Shown here in pieces: positions 34,810-43,646 of a stretch of 64,000 bases of DNA; within the stretch, counting starts at the first letter, position 1, and each line of letters begins with the position of its first letter. A program made the position numbers and the translations under genes. Source of the stretch: UBA4744 sp963707435 (lineage in GTDB: Bacteria > Actinomycetota > Acidimicrobiia > Spongiisociales > UBA4744). The DNA lies in NCBI GenBank assembly GCA_963707435.1, contig CAVPPF010000006.1, positions 315,631-379,630 of the forward strand, read 5' to 3'. A model generated the notes under the pieces. It saw nothing but the letters and a program-made list of their open reading frames with translations. It was not told where the DNA came from and searched no databases.

Positions 34810-35810
34810 GTACCGGCGTCACATCAGTTCCGGGCCCGGACTCGGACCAAACGACGCGAGGCCAACGGGCCCTTCGGTACGTTGCCGTGCACCCCCACCT
34901 CGTGCTCATCGGAGTGCTGGTCCTTCTCGTCCTCATCACCGGAGCGGTCCGGCCGACGTACCTGAGTTTCTCGGGTCTGCGGAACTCGGCGTTGTTCGCG
35001 GTCCCGATCGGGATCATGGCGGCCGGACAGACGATGCTGATGCTCACCGGCGGCATCGACCTGTCCGTGGCAATGATCGCTACGGGAGCGGCCTACGTGG
35101 CTGCCAACCAATCGCCCGAAGGTGCCGCCGTCGCCATCGGGGCCGGGTTGCTGGTCGGCCTCATCGCCGGGGCGGCCAACGGGGTCGGGGTCGGGGTGTT
35201 CCGGGTCAACCCGCTGATCATGACGCTGGCGATGTCGGCGATCCTGCTGGGCCTGTTCACGACCTGGGCCCAGACCATCTTCTTCGGATCGACCAGGATG
35301 CACGAGCTCATCCGCACCCTGGGTGGTGGTTCCATCTTCGGCGGCCGCCTGCCCTGGGCGGTGATCATCTGGGCGGGTCTGTCGGTCTTCGTCGTGCTCA
35401 TGCTGAGGAAGTCGGGGTTCGGGCGCAACCTGTACGCGCTGGGTGACAACTCGACGGCTTCCCGCCTTTCCGGGGTCCGTCCCTGGCAGGTCCTCCTCGT
35501 CGCCTACACGATTGCCGGCGTCCTCGGCGCCATCGCCGGGATTCTCCTGGGCGGCCGGGTCGGCGCGGTCGACCTGCAATTGGCCGGGTCCTTCATGCTG
35601 CCGTCGGTGGCCGCCGCGGTCATCGGTGGAACATCGATCTTCGGGGGGGTTGGCACCTATACCGGCACCATTCTGGGAGCGTTGATCCTGGGTGTGCTCC
35701 AGTCGTTGCTGACGTTTCTGGGAGCAGGCCAGGCGATCCAGTGGATGCTGTACGGATCGATCGTCATCGGGCTGTCGTGGTTGTACTCCCGGGTGACCGC
35801 GGCGCAGTAG
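34806..35810 (+). CDS. Sugar ABC transporter permease (CUT2), subunit 2
   Basis: 334 residues with the same CUT2 landmarks: 'TGGIDLSVAMIATGAAYVA', 'ALGDNSTASRLSGVRPW' and 'VIGGTSIFGGVGTYTGTILG'. ATG 34806 overlaps the first permease stop by 4 bases. Two different permease subunits, rather than one RbsC, imply a heterodimer. The next gene follows after 13 bases, so the catabolic genes are co-transcribed with the importer. Confidence 0.92.
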   Translation: MSTGVTSVPGPDSDQTTRGQRALRYVAVHPHLVLIGVLVLLVLITGAVRPTYLSFSGLRNSALFAVPIGIMAAGQTMLMLTGGIDLSVAMIATGAAYVAANQSPEGAAVAIGAGLLVGLIAGAANGVGVGVFRVNPLIMTLAMSAILLGLFTTWAQTIFFGSTRMHELIRTLGGGSIFGGRLPWAVIIWAGLSVFVVLMLRKSGFGRNLYALGDNSTASRLSGVRPWQVLLVAYTIAGVLGAIAGILLGGRVGAVDLQLAGSFMLPSVAAAVIGGTSIFGGVGTYTGTILGALILGVLQSLLTFLGAGQAIQWMLYGSIVIGLSWLYSRVTAAQ

Positions 35811-35823
35811 GAGAGGAACAAAG

Positions 35824-36993
35824 ATGCTGCTACAGGACATCACAGCGGGTGTGGTTGGGGTCGGATTCATCGGTGTCGCCCACGTCGAGGCGCTGCGCCG
35901 TCTCGGGGTCGAGGTGGCCGGCGTGGTCGGATCGACGCCCGAGCGGGCGGCCGCCAAGGCCGAAGGCGCCAACCTCCCGCGGGTTTACGAGAGCCTCGAA
36001 GCGCTGGTGGCCGAACCCGACATCGACGTGGTGCACATTGCCACTCCGAACCATCTCCACGCCGAACAGGTGCGCACGTGCCTGGCCGCCGGCAAGCACG
36101 TCGTCTGCGAGAAACCGCTGGCCCTGTCGGCCGGGGACGCCGCCGACCTGGTCGCCCGGGCCGAGAAGGCGGGCCTGGTGCATGCCGTGTGTTTCAACAT
36201 CCGGTTCTATCCCCTCAATCACCAGATGGCGGCCATGGTGCGCGGGGGAGAGATCGGAGCGCCTCGGTTCATCACCGGGAGCTACCTCCAGGACTGGCTG
36301 TTGCTCGATACCGACTGGAACTGGAGGCTGGTTCCCGAGGAAGCCGGCAACCTGCGGGCCGTTGCGGACATCGGCTCACACTGGCTGGATCTGGCCCGCT
36401 TCATCACCGGCAAGCGGGTGGTTGAGGTCATGGCCGACCTCCACACGTTTGTCCCGGTTCGCCGCCACCCCTCCGGCCCGGTCGAGACATTTGCCGCCGC
36501 CGGCGGGGACGAGGATCTGATCGAAGAGCGAATGTCCAGCGATGACGGCGCAGGAATACTGCTGCGCTTCGAGGACGGTGCCCGGGGCATGGTGGCCATC
36601 TCCCAGACGTCGGCCGGTCGCAAGAACTCGGTGTCGATCGAGGTCGACGGAGCGGAGTCCGCCCTCGCCTGGTTCTCTGAGGATCCCGACCGCCTGTGGA
36701 TCGGGCATCGCGGACGGCCGAATGAGGTCCTCCAGCGCGACCCTTCGATCAACCATCCCGACGCGGTCCGGGTGACGGGATATCCCGGCGGCCACGTCGA
36801 GGGATATCCGGACACGTTCCGGGCCCTCTTCAAAGAGGTGTACCAGGACGTCCTGGCCGGGGCACCCTCGCCGGATCCGACCTATCCGACGTTTGCCGAT
36901 GGTCACGATGCGCTGCTTGTAACCGAGGCGGTCGCCAGAAGCTCACGGGAGCAACGCTGGGTGACCGTCACACGAGAAGGAGGAAAGCAATGA
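35824..36993 (+). CDS. Gfo/Idh/MocA-family oxidoreductase (first)
   Basis: 389 residues. N-terminal Rossmann 'GVVGVGFIGVAHVEALRRLG', then the 'HIATPNHLHAEQ' and 'VCEKPLAL' motifs with the catalytic Lys of this NAD(P)-dependent family. The C-terminal sheet domain contains 'DIGSHWLDLARFITG' with the usual active-site Asp and His pair. Such enzymes oxidise a sugar hydroxyl, often at C3, or sugar acids and inositols. It is in the importer operon and overlaps the TIM-barrel gene by 4 bases, a pair seen often in 3-keto-sugar and inositol routes. The substrate is unknown. Confidence 0.9.
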   Translation: MLLQDITAGVVGVGFIGVAHVEALRRLGVEVAGVVGSTPERAAAKAEGANLPRVYESLEALVAEPDIDVVHIATPNHLHAEQVRTCLAAGKHVVCEKPLALSAGDAADLVARAEKAGLVHAVCFNIRFYPLNHQMAAMVRGGEIGAPRFITGSYLQDWLLLDTDWNWRLVPEEAGNLRAVADIGSHWLDLARFITGKRVVEVMADLHTFVPVRRHPSGPVETFAAAGGDEDLIEERMSSDDGAGILLRFEDGARGMVAISQTSAGRKNSVSIEVDGAESALAWFSEDPDRLWIGHRGRPNEVLQRDPSINHPDAVRVTGYPGGHVEGYPDTFRALFKEVYQDVLAGAPSPDPTYPTFADGHDALLVTEAVARSSREQRWVTVTREGGKQ

Positions 36994-37904
36994 AGCTCGG
37001 TCTGCTCACCGCCCCACTTCCGGATCTCCCCCTCGACGATGTGGCCGACTGGACTGCGGCCGGCGGCTTCACCACGATCGAGATTGCCTGCTGGCCGGCC
37101 GCGAGTGGCGATACGCGCCGGTATGCCGGAACCAGCCACATCGACGTCGACGGCATCTCCGATGCTGAAGCAACGGAGATCGTCGACCGTATGAATGGCA
37201 GGGGCCTGGAGATTTCCGGGCTCGGGTACTACCCCAATCCGCTGCACCCGGATGAAAGCCATGCCCGGATGGTCATCGACCACCTGAAGAAGGTGATCGT
37301 GGCTGCCGGCAAGATGAACGTGCCGGTCGTCAACACCTTCATCGGTGCCGACCGGGCGCTGACTCAGGATGAGAACTGGGAGAAGGCCACCCGGGTCTGG
37401 CCGGAGATCATCTCGTGTGCCCAGGACAACGGCGTCGCTATTGCCATCGAGAACTGTCCGATGATCTTCTCCAAGGACGAGTGGCCCTCCGGTCACAACC
37501 TGGCGTACAACCCCAGGATCTGGCGGCGCATGTTCGACGAGTTCGGCGAGACCATCGGCCTCAACTTCGACCCGTCGCACCTGGTCTGGCTCATGATCGA
37601 CATTGAGGCGGCGATCCTGGAGTTCGGCGAGCGGTTCTATCACTTCCAGGCCAAGGACGTGATGATCGACTACGGCGGCCTGTATGAGAACGGTTCGCTG
37701 TCGTCGGGGATCGGCTGGCAGATCCCGCGGTTGCCCGGTCTCGGCGATGTCGACTGGGCCATTGTGTTCCGGTCCTTGTACCGGGCCGGATACGACGGAC
37801 CCATCATCATCGAACACGAGGACCGGGACTTCGAGGAGACGGAGGAGTTGGTGAAACGCGGATTCCTCATCGCTCGCGACGTGCTGGCTCCCTACGTGCA
37901 CTGA
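36990..37904 (+). CDS. TIM-barrel sugar phosphate isomerase/epimerase (AP endonuclease 2 family)
   Basis: 304 residues. Metal ligands typical of the family are seen in 'VAIAIENCP' (Glu), 'IGLNFDPSHLVWL' (Asp, His) and 'GPIIIEHEDRD' (Glu). These enzymes isomerise, epimerise or dehydrate keto-sugars and inositols. The overlap with the first Gfo/Idh gene suggests that it acts on that enzyme's keto product. ATG 36990 has AAGGAGG upstream. Confidence 0.88.
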   Translation: MKLGLLTAPLPDLPLDDVADWTAAGGFTTIEIACWPAASGDTRRYAGTSHIDVDGISDAEATEIVDRMNGRGLEISGLGYYPNPLHPDESHARMVIDHLKKVIVAAGKMNVPVVNTFIGADRALTQDENWEKATRVWPEIISCAQDNGVAIAIENCPMIFSKDEWPSGHNLAYNPRIWRRMFDEFGETIGLNFDPSHLVWLMIDIEAAILEFGERFYHFQAKDVMIDYGGLYENGSLSSGIGWQIPRLPGLGDVDWAIVFRSLYRAGYDGPIIIEHEDRDFEETEELVKRGFLIARDVLAPYVH

Positions 37905-37973
37905 CCGCCGGCGAGCCGGGCATTCGCCCCTCCCGCAATCGGGAGCAGGTGCGACAGAGCGTGAAGGGTGGCG

Positions 37974-39278
37974 ATGGGCGCAGACGAATACGGGCACTTC
38001 GACGTGGTGGTGGTGGGATCCGGGTCGTCCGGCGCCCCCGCCGCAATCGCCGCCGCCCGGTCGGGGGCCCGCACGCTCTTGATCGAGAAGCTCCCGTTTC
38101 TGGGCGGCAACTCCACGGCGGTGCTGGACACGTTCTACGGTTTCTACACCCCGGGCGACCGGCCCCGCAAGGTCGTTGGGGGAATCGGCGACGACGTGGT
38201 TGCCGGATTGCGGTCGATCGGGCGAGTGGTGGAGCGGCCCAACACCTACGGCGCCGGGACCGGCATCACCTACCTGGCCGAGCACCTGAAGGTGGTGTGG
38301 GAGTCGCTGGTCGTTGCAGCCGGGGCGGCGGTGCTCTTGCATGCCTTCGTTCAGGATGTCGAGGTGACCGACGGGCGGGTGACGGGTCTGGTCGTGGCGA
38401 CCAAAGCCGGGCTGCGAAGGGTGACCGCCGATGTTGTGATCGATGCCTCGGGTGATGCCGACGTATGTCACCACGCCGGGTTCGGGTACGAGGCCGCCGG
38501 GTCGATCGATCCCGCCCAGACGCTCACCACCACCTTCCGCATGGCCAACGTCGACCATGCGGCCCGGGCGGCCATCAGCAAGGATGAGCTGCACGCCCTG
38601 ATGGCCGGGGCGGCCGGATCCGGCGAGTACGACCTGCCCCGGCGGGAGGGTTCTGATCACATCACCCCGATCGACGGGGTGATCGCCACGGTCATGACCA
38701 GGATCGAGTATGCGGGCATTGCCGGTGATCCCGATGCACTCACCCGGGCCGAGATGGAGGGGCGCCGTCAGGCGCTCGAGTACGCCCGGTTTCTCGTCGA
38801 TCGGGTGCCCGGGTACGGACGCGCTTCGCTGGTGGCCCTGTCCACCCAGATCGGCGTGCGAGAGACCCGCCGGGTCTACGGCGACTACCGGCTGACCAGG
38901 GAGGATGTCCTGGCGGCCCGCCGGTTCGACGATCAGATCGGCCTGTGCGGCGCTCCCATCGAGGACCACCACGGGGGGGCCGGGTCCGGCACCAACTGGG
39001 AGTACCTGCCCGGTCGGGACCGCCGTCGGCATCCCGATGAGCACGCTCATCGTGCGGGACGCCACCAACGTGCTGGCGGTCGGCCGCTGTTTCTCCGCCA
39101 CGCACGACGCCCAGGCATCGGTCCGGTCGATGGCCCAATGCATGGCGATGGGTCAGGCAGCCGGCATCGCCGCGGCCCTCTCGGCCGGGGGCGGGGGAGT
39201 GATTCGGGATGTTCCGGTTGGTGACATCCAGGTCGATTGCGGGCGGACGGAGCGATCCTCGAGGTGCCGGAACCATGA
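37974..39278 (+). CDS. FAD-dependent dehydrogenase of the FAD_oxidored type (two compensating frameshifts)
   Basis: About 434 residues. FAD motif 'VVVVGSGSSGAPAAIAAARSG' with 'LIEKLPFLGGNST'; the C-terminal 'VLAVGRCFSATHDAQASVR' and 'CMAMGQAAGIAAA' are typical of the family with DUF5127/FAD_oxidored enzymes. The frame shifts by +1 near 39010 and back near 39237. Repair gives 'YLPGGTAVGIPMSTLIV' and an end '-AILEVPEP', whose TGA (39276-39278) overlaps the ATG of the next gene. That overlap argues for an intact gene. It probably oxidises a sugar or sugar-derived alcohol. It belongs to the GntR operon. Confidence 0.82.
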
Positions 39279-40234
39279 CCGCCCTGGTCCGCACCGTGCT
39301 GGGCGACGTCGATCCGGCCGACCTCGGTTCTACGTTCGTTCACGAACATCTGATCATCGACTCACCGCTGATCGTCGACCGCTGGCCCCACATCCTCCTG
39401 GCGAGCGTTGATGAGGCCGTGCAGGAACTCGCCTCGTGTACCGGGGCAGGAGTCGGAGCCATCGTTGATGCCATGCCCGCAGCCTCGGGCCGCGACCCGG
39501 TCCGGCTGGCGGAGATCAGCCGTCAAAGCGGCATCCACGTGATCGCCTGCACCGGTCTGCACACATCGAAGTACTACGAGGGTCAGCGCTGGACGGCCGA
39601 GGAACCGCCCGAGGTGCTGGCCGGCCTGTTCACGGCCGATATCGTCGACGGGATCGACCGCTACGACTACATGGGTCCGGTGATCCGCCGCACCCCGCAC
39701 CGGGCCGGGATCCTGAAGGTGGCGGTCCTCGAGGATGCCCCGACCGATCGTGACGTTCGGGTGTTCGAGGCTGCCGCGCTGGCCCATGCGGAAACCGGCG
39801 TTCCGATCCTCACCCACTGCGAGGGTGGTCGGGGAGCGATGGCGCAGATCGACCTGTTCGGGCGCCTGGGTGTCTCGCTCAACCGGATCGTGATCTCTCA
39901 CACCGACAAGGTGAATGATCTCTCGTACCACCGGGACCTGCTGGCGACCGGTGTCAACCTCGAGTACGACCAGGCTTCCCGCCAGGGTGAGGCGACGATC
40001 GGCCACACCGCCCGGATCGTCGCCGCCATGGTGGGGGAGGGCTACACCGACCGGCTGATGCTGTCGAGCGACGCCGCCCGCCGCTCGATGTGGGCCATCC
40101 ACGGCGGCCCCGGCATGGCCTGGCTCGCCACCCGCTTCGTGGAGATCCTCGGCGAGCTGGGAGTAGGTGACGAGGCCATCACCACGATGTTCGTGAAGAA
40201 CCCCGCCCGCTTCCTGGCGTTCGGTGTTGGGTAG
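39275..40234 (+). CDS. Phosphotriesterase-family metal hydrolase (lactonase-like)
   Basis: 319 residues. Binuclear metal ligands: His23 and His25 in 'STFVHEHLI', the bridging Lys in 'AGILKVAVL', His in 'ILTHCEGGRG', His in 'VISHTDKVND' and Asp in 'LMLSSDAARR'. The family contains many lactonases, including ones for sugar lactones. Located behind two sugar dehydrogenases, it may open a lactone made by them. The ATG overlaps the FAD enzyme stop (ATGA). It is the last gene of the plus-strand operon and is convergent with nagB, 6 bases apart. Confidence 0.88.
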   Translation: MTALVRTVLGDVDPADLGSTFVHEHLIIDSPLIVDRWPHILLASVDEAVQELASCTGAGVGAIVDAMPAASGRDPVRLAEISRQSGIHVIACTGLHTSKYYEGQRWTAEEPPEVLAGLFTADIVDGIDRYDYMGPVIRRTPHRAGILKVAVLEDAPTDRDVRVFEAAALAHAETGVPILTHCEGGRGAMAQIDLFGRLGVSLNRIVISHTDKVNDLSYHRDLLATGVNLEYDQASRQGEATIGHTARIVAAMVGEGYTDRLMLSSDAARRSMWAIHGGPGMAWLATRFVEILGELGVGDEAITTMFVKNPARFLAFGVG

Positions 40235-40240
40235 GTTTCC

Positions 40241-40942
40241 CTACATCGCTTCCGCGGCCGACTCGTCGGCGAACACCACGGCATTGGAATGCGACCGCAG
40301 GTAGCTCGCCGGCACGTCGGGGCCGATCGGTTCGTTCAGCATGCGCTGGAGGATCCCGGCCTTGCTCGATCCCGTCACCAGCAGCCAGATCTCCCGCGAG
40401 TCGAGGATGGGGCGCAGGCCGAGGGTCATGCCCCACCCGGGTTCCCGGTCCGATCCGTAGCGACCGGCGGCCACCCTGGTGGCCGGGGCCAGCTGCACGA
40501 CCCGGGTTGGAGCAGTTGCCTCCGTTCCCGGCTCGTTCAACCCGACGTGCCCGTTGCCGCCGAGGCCGAGCAGGGTGAGGTCGAGGCCACCGTCGTCGAC
40601 GAGATCTTCGAACCGGTGGCACTCAGCCTCGAGGTCCGCCGCATCGGGGTTGAGCTTGTGGAGGACCGCGGGTGGTCGGCCGAGGCCTGCCAGGAAGTCG
40701 CGGTGGAGCATGGCGTCGCACCGGGCCGGATCGCCGGACGGGAGGCCGAACTCGTCGAGCAGGAACACGGTCGCCCGTCCGAAATCAATCGATCGGCCGG
40801 CCTGCGCGTACAGCGGTTGCGGGGTTTGGCCGGTCGGCAGGCACAGTCGAGGCCCGGGCTGTTCCTCCATGAACGCCTTCCACCGCTGTACGACGAGTCC
40901 GGCCCAGTCGGCGTCGGGAAAGACCTCGATCTTGATGCTCAC
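40241..40942 (-). CDS. nagB: Glucosamine-6-phosphate deaminase-like protein
   Basis: 233 residues, shorter than E. coli NagB (266) and nearer to the monomeric short forms. Family motifs: 'LCLPTGQTPQPLYAQ', 'FLLDEFGLPSGD' with the base Asp, and 'LGLGGNGHVGLNEPG'. It converts GlcN-6-phosphate to fructose-6-phosphate and ammonia. GTG 40942 overlaps the stop of the oxidoreductase gene upstream (GTGA), so they form one unit under operator copy 3. A 6-phosphogluconolactonase is the main alternative in this fold, but the 'NEPG' motif favours NagB. Confidence 0.86.
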   Translation of the reverse strand: MSIKIEVFPDADWAGLVVQRWKAFMEEQPGPRLCLPTGQTPQPLYAQAGRSIDFGRATVFLLDEFGLPSGDPARCDAMLHRDFLAGLGRPPAVLHKLNPDAADLEAECHRFEDLVDDGGLDLTLLGLGGNGHVGLNEPGTEATAPTRVVQLAPATRVAAGRYGSDREPGWGMTLGLRPILDSREIWLLVTGSSKAGILQRMLNEPIGPDVPASYLRSHSNAVVFADESAAEAM

Positions 40943-42136
40943 CCTCCGGTGACGATGTCGAAGACCGCTCCGGTGTCTTTGTGGCTGAGGATCAGTTTGC
41001 TCCGGCCGTCGGGGAGGACCTCTTCTTTGACGATGGCGTGCCCGTCGTGGCGGCGGACTTCCTTGGCGATGCGTGGCGTGGTTCCACCGCGCCACTCGAC
41101 GTCGACCGGTTCCCATTGGCGGCTCCCGGCGGATTTGTAGGCGGCGTCCATCACGGCGTTGACGATGTAGCCGTCGTAGAACGTCTCGGTCGGATGCGGT
41201 GCCGGCGTCGAGCGCATTGAACATGTCCGTGAACATGTGGACGTATCCGAGTTCGGTGACCTCGTCGCCGACCGGGAAGAGCCACCCTTCCGCCGATTCC
41301 ATCTTTTCGGCAACGTAGCCTTGTCCGCCACCGGAGGAGTACATCTCGAAGCCGGTGCGCAGGAAGTTGTTGGTCCAGATGGTTCCTTCGGTGCCTGCTA
41401 CTTCGTCCCGCAGGTCCATGCCGCCCCGGAAGGTCCAGCTCACCTCGAACTGGCCGAGCGCTCCCGACTCGAAGCGGATGAGCACGACGGCGTTGTCTTC
41501 GGCTTCGATCGGGTGCACGAGGGTGTCGGCCCAGGCCATGACTTCGATGGGCCGGTTGTTCTTGCCGACGTAGCTGCGGATGATCTCGATGCAGTGACAG
41601 CCCAGGTCGACGATGGCGCCGCCGCCGGCGTTCTCCTTGTCCCAGAACCAGGCGCTGTGCGGTCCGGGGTGGGTTTCCCGGGACCGAACCCAGGTGACAT
41701 CTCCGATCACGCCGCTGCGTACGGAGTTGAGGGCTTTGAGGGTCTTGGGGGTGTAGACGAGGTCCTCGAGGTATCCGGCGAAGATCCCGGCCGCTTCGAC
41801 TTTGTCGAGGATGCGCTTGGCCTCTTCGGCGTTGCGGGCGAGCGGCTTGGTGCACAACACGGCCTTGCCTGCGTCGGCGACGAGACCGATGGTCTCCTCG
41901 TGGAGGAAGTTGGGGAGTCCCACCACCACGACGTCGGTCTCGGGATGGTTGATGGCATCTTCGAGGGAGGTGGTCGCTTCGGGAATGTCCCATCGATCGG
42001 CGAAGTCCCGGCCGCGCTGTTCCGAGCGGGAGTAGACCACGTGGACGCGATCGCGCCCGCGTTGACCGTGAAGGGTCATGGTGTAGAAGTCGCCGATGAG
42101 TCCCGTGCCGAGCATCGTGATCGAATGTCCACTCAT
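40939..42136 (-). CDS. Gfo/Idh/MocA-family oxidoreductase (second; frameshifted)
   Basis: About 398 residues after removing one base near 41198-41212, which joins 'MFNALDAG' to 'PTETFYDGYIVNAVMDAA'. Rossmann 'TMLGTGLIGDFYTMTLHG', then 'VVVGLPNFLHEE' and 'VLCTKPLARN', where the usual E-K-P is T-K-P with the Lys kept. The sheet domain has 'AIVDLGCHCIEIIRSYVGK', with Cys-His where many members have Asp-H. It is only distantly similar to the first such enzyme in the locus. It is directly behind operator copy 3 and coupled to nagB, so it probably acts on the same amino sugar. Confidence 0.86.
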
Positions 42137-42162
42137 GACTGTCCTCTCCTGGATCCTGTGCC

Positions 42163-42178
42163 TGTATAGACAACTTAG
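42163..42178. promoter_or_regulatory. GntR-type operator copy 3 (before oxidoreductase-nagB unit)
   Basis: TGTATAGACAACTTAG, 27 bases upstream of ATG 42136 in the gap behind nagA. It differs at one position from copy 2. Confidence 0.7.
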
Positions 42179-42199
42179 TCGAAGAAAACGGTGCCGAGG

Positions 42200-43294
42200 T
42201 CAGGCTGCGAAGGTCTCTTTTCCGGCCACCATCGTGCGGACGACACGGTGTGCATCGTCGAGCACGCACACGTCGGCCGCGGTGCCCGGAGCGAGCGTTC
42301 CCAACTCTGGTTTCCGTAGCAGCGCAGCCGGGGCTGTGGTCGCAGCGGCGATCGCTTGCGGCGGGCTGAAACCGAGCTCGATCATGTTTCTGACGGCCTG
42401 ATCCATGGTGAGGGAACTGCCGGCCAGGGTGCCGTTTTCGAGCCGGCACGCCCCGTCGCTGAGCATGACCGTCCGGTCCCCGAGGGCGTATTCGCCGTCC
42501 GGCCGCCCCGCGGCGGAGATGGCATCGGTGATGAGGACGAAGCGTTCCCGGGCGCTCCGGGCGGCGAGTTGCACTGATTCCGGGGCGAGGTGAACGCCGT
42601 CGACGATGGTGGTGATGTATACGTCGTCGCGCACCAGCGCTGCGCCGCTGATGCCGGGATCCCGGTGTTTCCAGGGCCGCTGCGCTCCGAAGATGTGGGT
42701 GACCGATCGGGCTCCGCGATCGAAGGCGGCGTGGGCGGTGGCGGCGTCGGCATCGGTGTGGCCCAGCCCCACCGTGACCCCGGAGGCGACCAGCAGATCG
42801 ATGAGGTCGAGAGCGCCGGGCAGTTCGGGAGCGATGGTCATGTGCGTGACGGGCCCGGCTTCGAGGAACCTGCGGGTCAGGTCGAGGTCGGGGTCGAGCA
42901 TGTTGGCCGGATCGTGGGCTCCGCATCGCACCGGCGACAGGAAGGGCCCTTCGAGGTGCACCCCGAGGATGCGTCCCGATCGAATCGAGGTCGCTCCCAG
43001 CCGGTCGAGCGCCGCCAGATAGTCGGCGGGGGGAAGGGTGATGAGGGTGGGCTGGAACGAGGTGACGCCCGTTGCGGCGAGGCGAGCAGCAACGAGTTCG
43101 TAGTCGTCGGGTTCGGCCGTCGTGAAATCGACGCCGTCGAAACCGTTGATCTGCACATCGATGAACCCCGGCACCGCCAGGCCGCTTTTGCCGGCGGGGG
43201 AGAGGCCGACACTCTCGACGACCCCGTCGCTGATGGCAACATCGCCGGGCACGAGCTCGTGGCCGACGAGGGCTGCCTGCACGCCGAGTCTCAT
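42200..43294 (-). CDS. nagA: N-acetylglucosamine-6-phosphate deacetylase
   Basis: 364 residues. It removes acetate from GlcNAc-6-phosphate. The NagA landmarks are in place: 'PGFIDVQINGFDGVDF' (the Q-x-N form also seen in E. coli NagA), metal Glu in 'VHLEGPFL', His in 'VGLGHTDAD', His in 'VTHIFGAQRPWKH' and catalytic Asp in 'VLITDAISAAG'. ATG 43294 has AGGGAG 6 bases upstream; longer readings add unconserved sequence. It lies upstream of the oxidoreductase-nagB pair on the same strand and feeds NagB. No operator copy precedes it. Confidence 0.92.
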   Translation of the reverse strand: MRLGVQAALVGHELVPGDVAISDGVVESVGLSPAGKSGLAVPGFIDVQINGFDGVDFTTAEPDDYELVAARLAATGVTSFQPTLITLPPADYLAALDRLGATSIRSGRILGVHLEGPFLSPVRCGAHDPANMLDPDLDLTRRFLEAGPVTHMTIAPELPGALDLIDLLVASGVTVGLGHTDADAATAHAAFDRGARSVTHIFGAQRPWKHRDPGISGAALVRDDVYITTIVDGVHLAPESVQLAARSARERFVLITDAISAAGRPDGEYALGDRTVMLSDGACRLENGTLAGSSLTMDQAVRNMIELGFSPPQAIAAATTAPAALLRKPELGTLAPGTAADVCVLDDAHRVVRTMVAGKETFAA

Positions 43295-43646
43295 GAGCGC
43301 TCCCTGGAGTCTGTTGGGGGTGATCTGATGCATTTCTAGCGTAGCGAGGCGGCGTGAGCCGGCTTGCGGCCGGGCACGATCGCTCCGTGTCCCGGGGTGG
43401 AGAACTCCACTGCTCCGTTGTACCGGCGAGAGCATCCGGCTACCAAAAACTCGACGTCTCTGCGGCCGTCGGCGGGGGCCAAATTGATGAGTAGCTACCA
43501 CTGCTTGCGGTCTCATTTCCACGCTTCGTCGGTCCTGGGCGAGGGCCGTGGCGGCGTTTTCCGTGCGAACCCGCCGTCCGCTATCGTGCCTGCCGAGTGG
43601 GGCGGAACTCGCTCGGGATGCGGTCCAGCTGAGTTGAGGGGAAGAT
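43295..43646. other. Intergenic region between nagA and the surface-protein gene
   Basis: 352 bases between divergent genes. I see the nagA ribosome site on one side and GGGGAAG before ATG 43647 on the other. No further gene, GntR operator copy or known riboswitch is recognisable. Confidence 0.5.

Noticed and set aside
36903..39143. Open frame of 746 codons on the minus strand
   Set aside because: Antisense to the TIM-barrel and FAD genes and without any recognisable motif.
43295..43646. Riboswitch upstream of the surface-protein gene
   Set aside because: The gap is long, but I could match no conserved riboswitch blocks to it.
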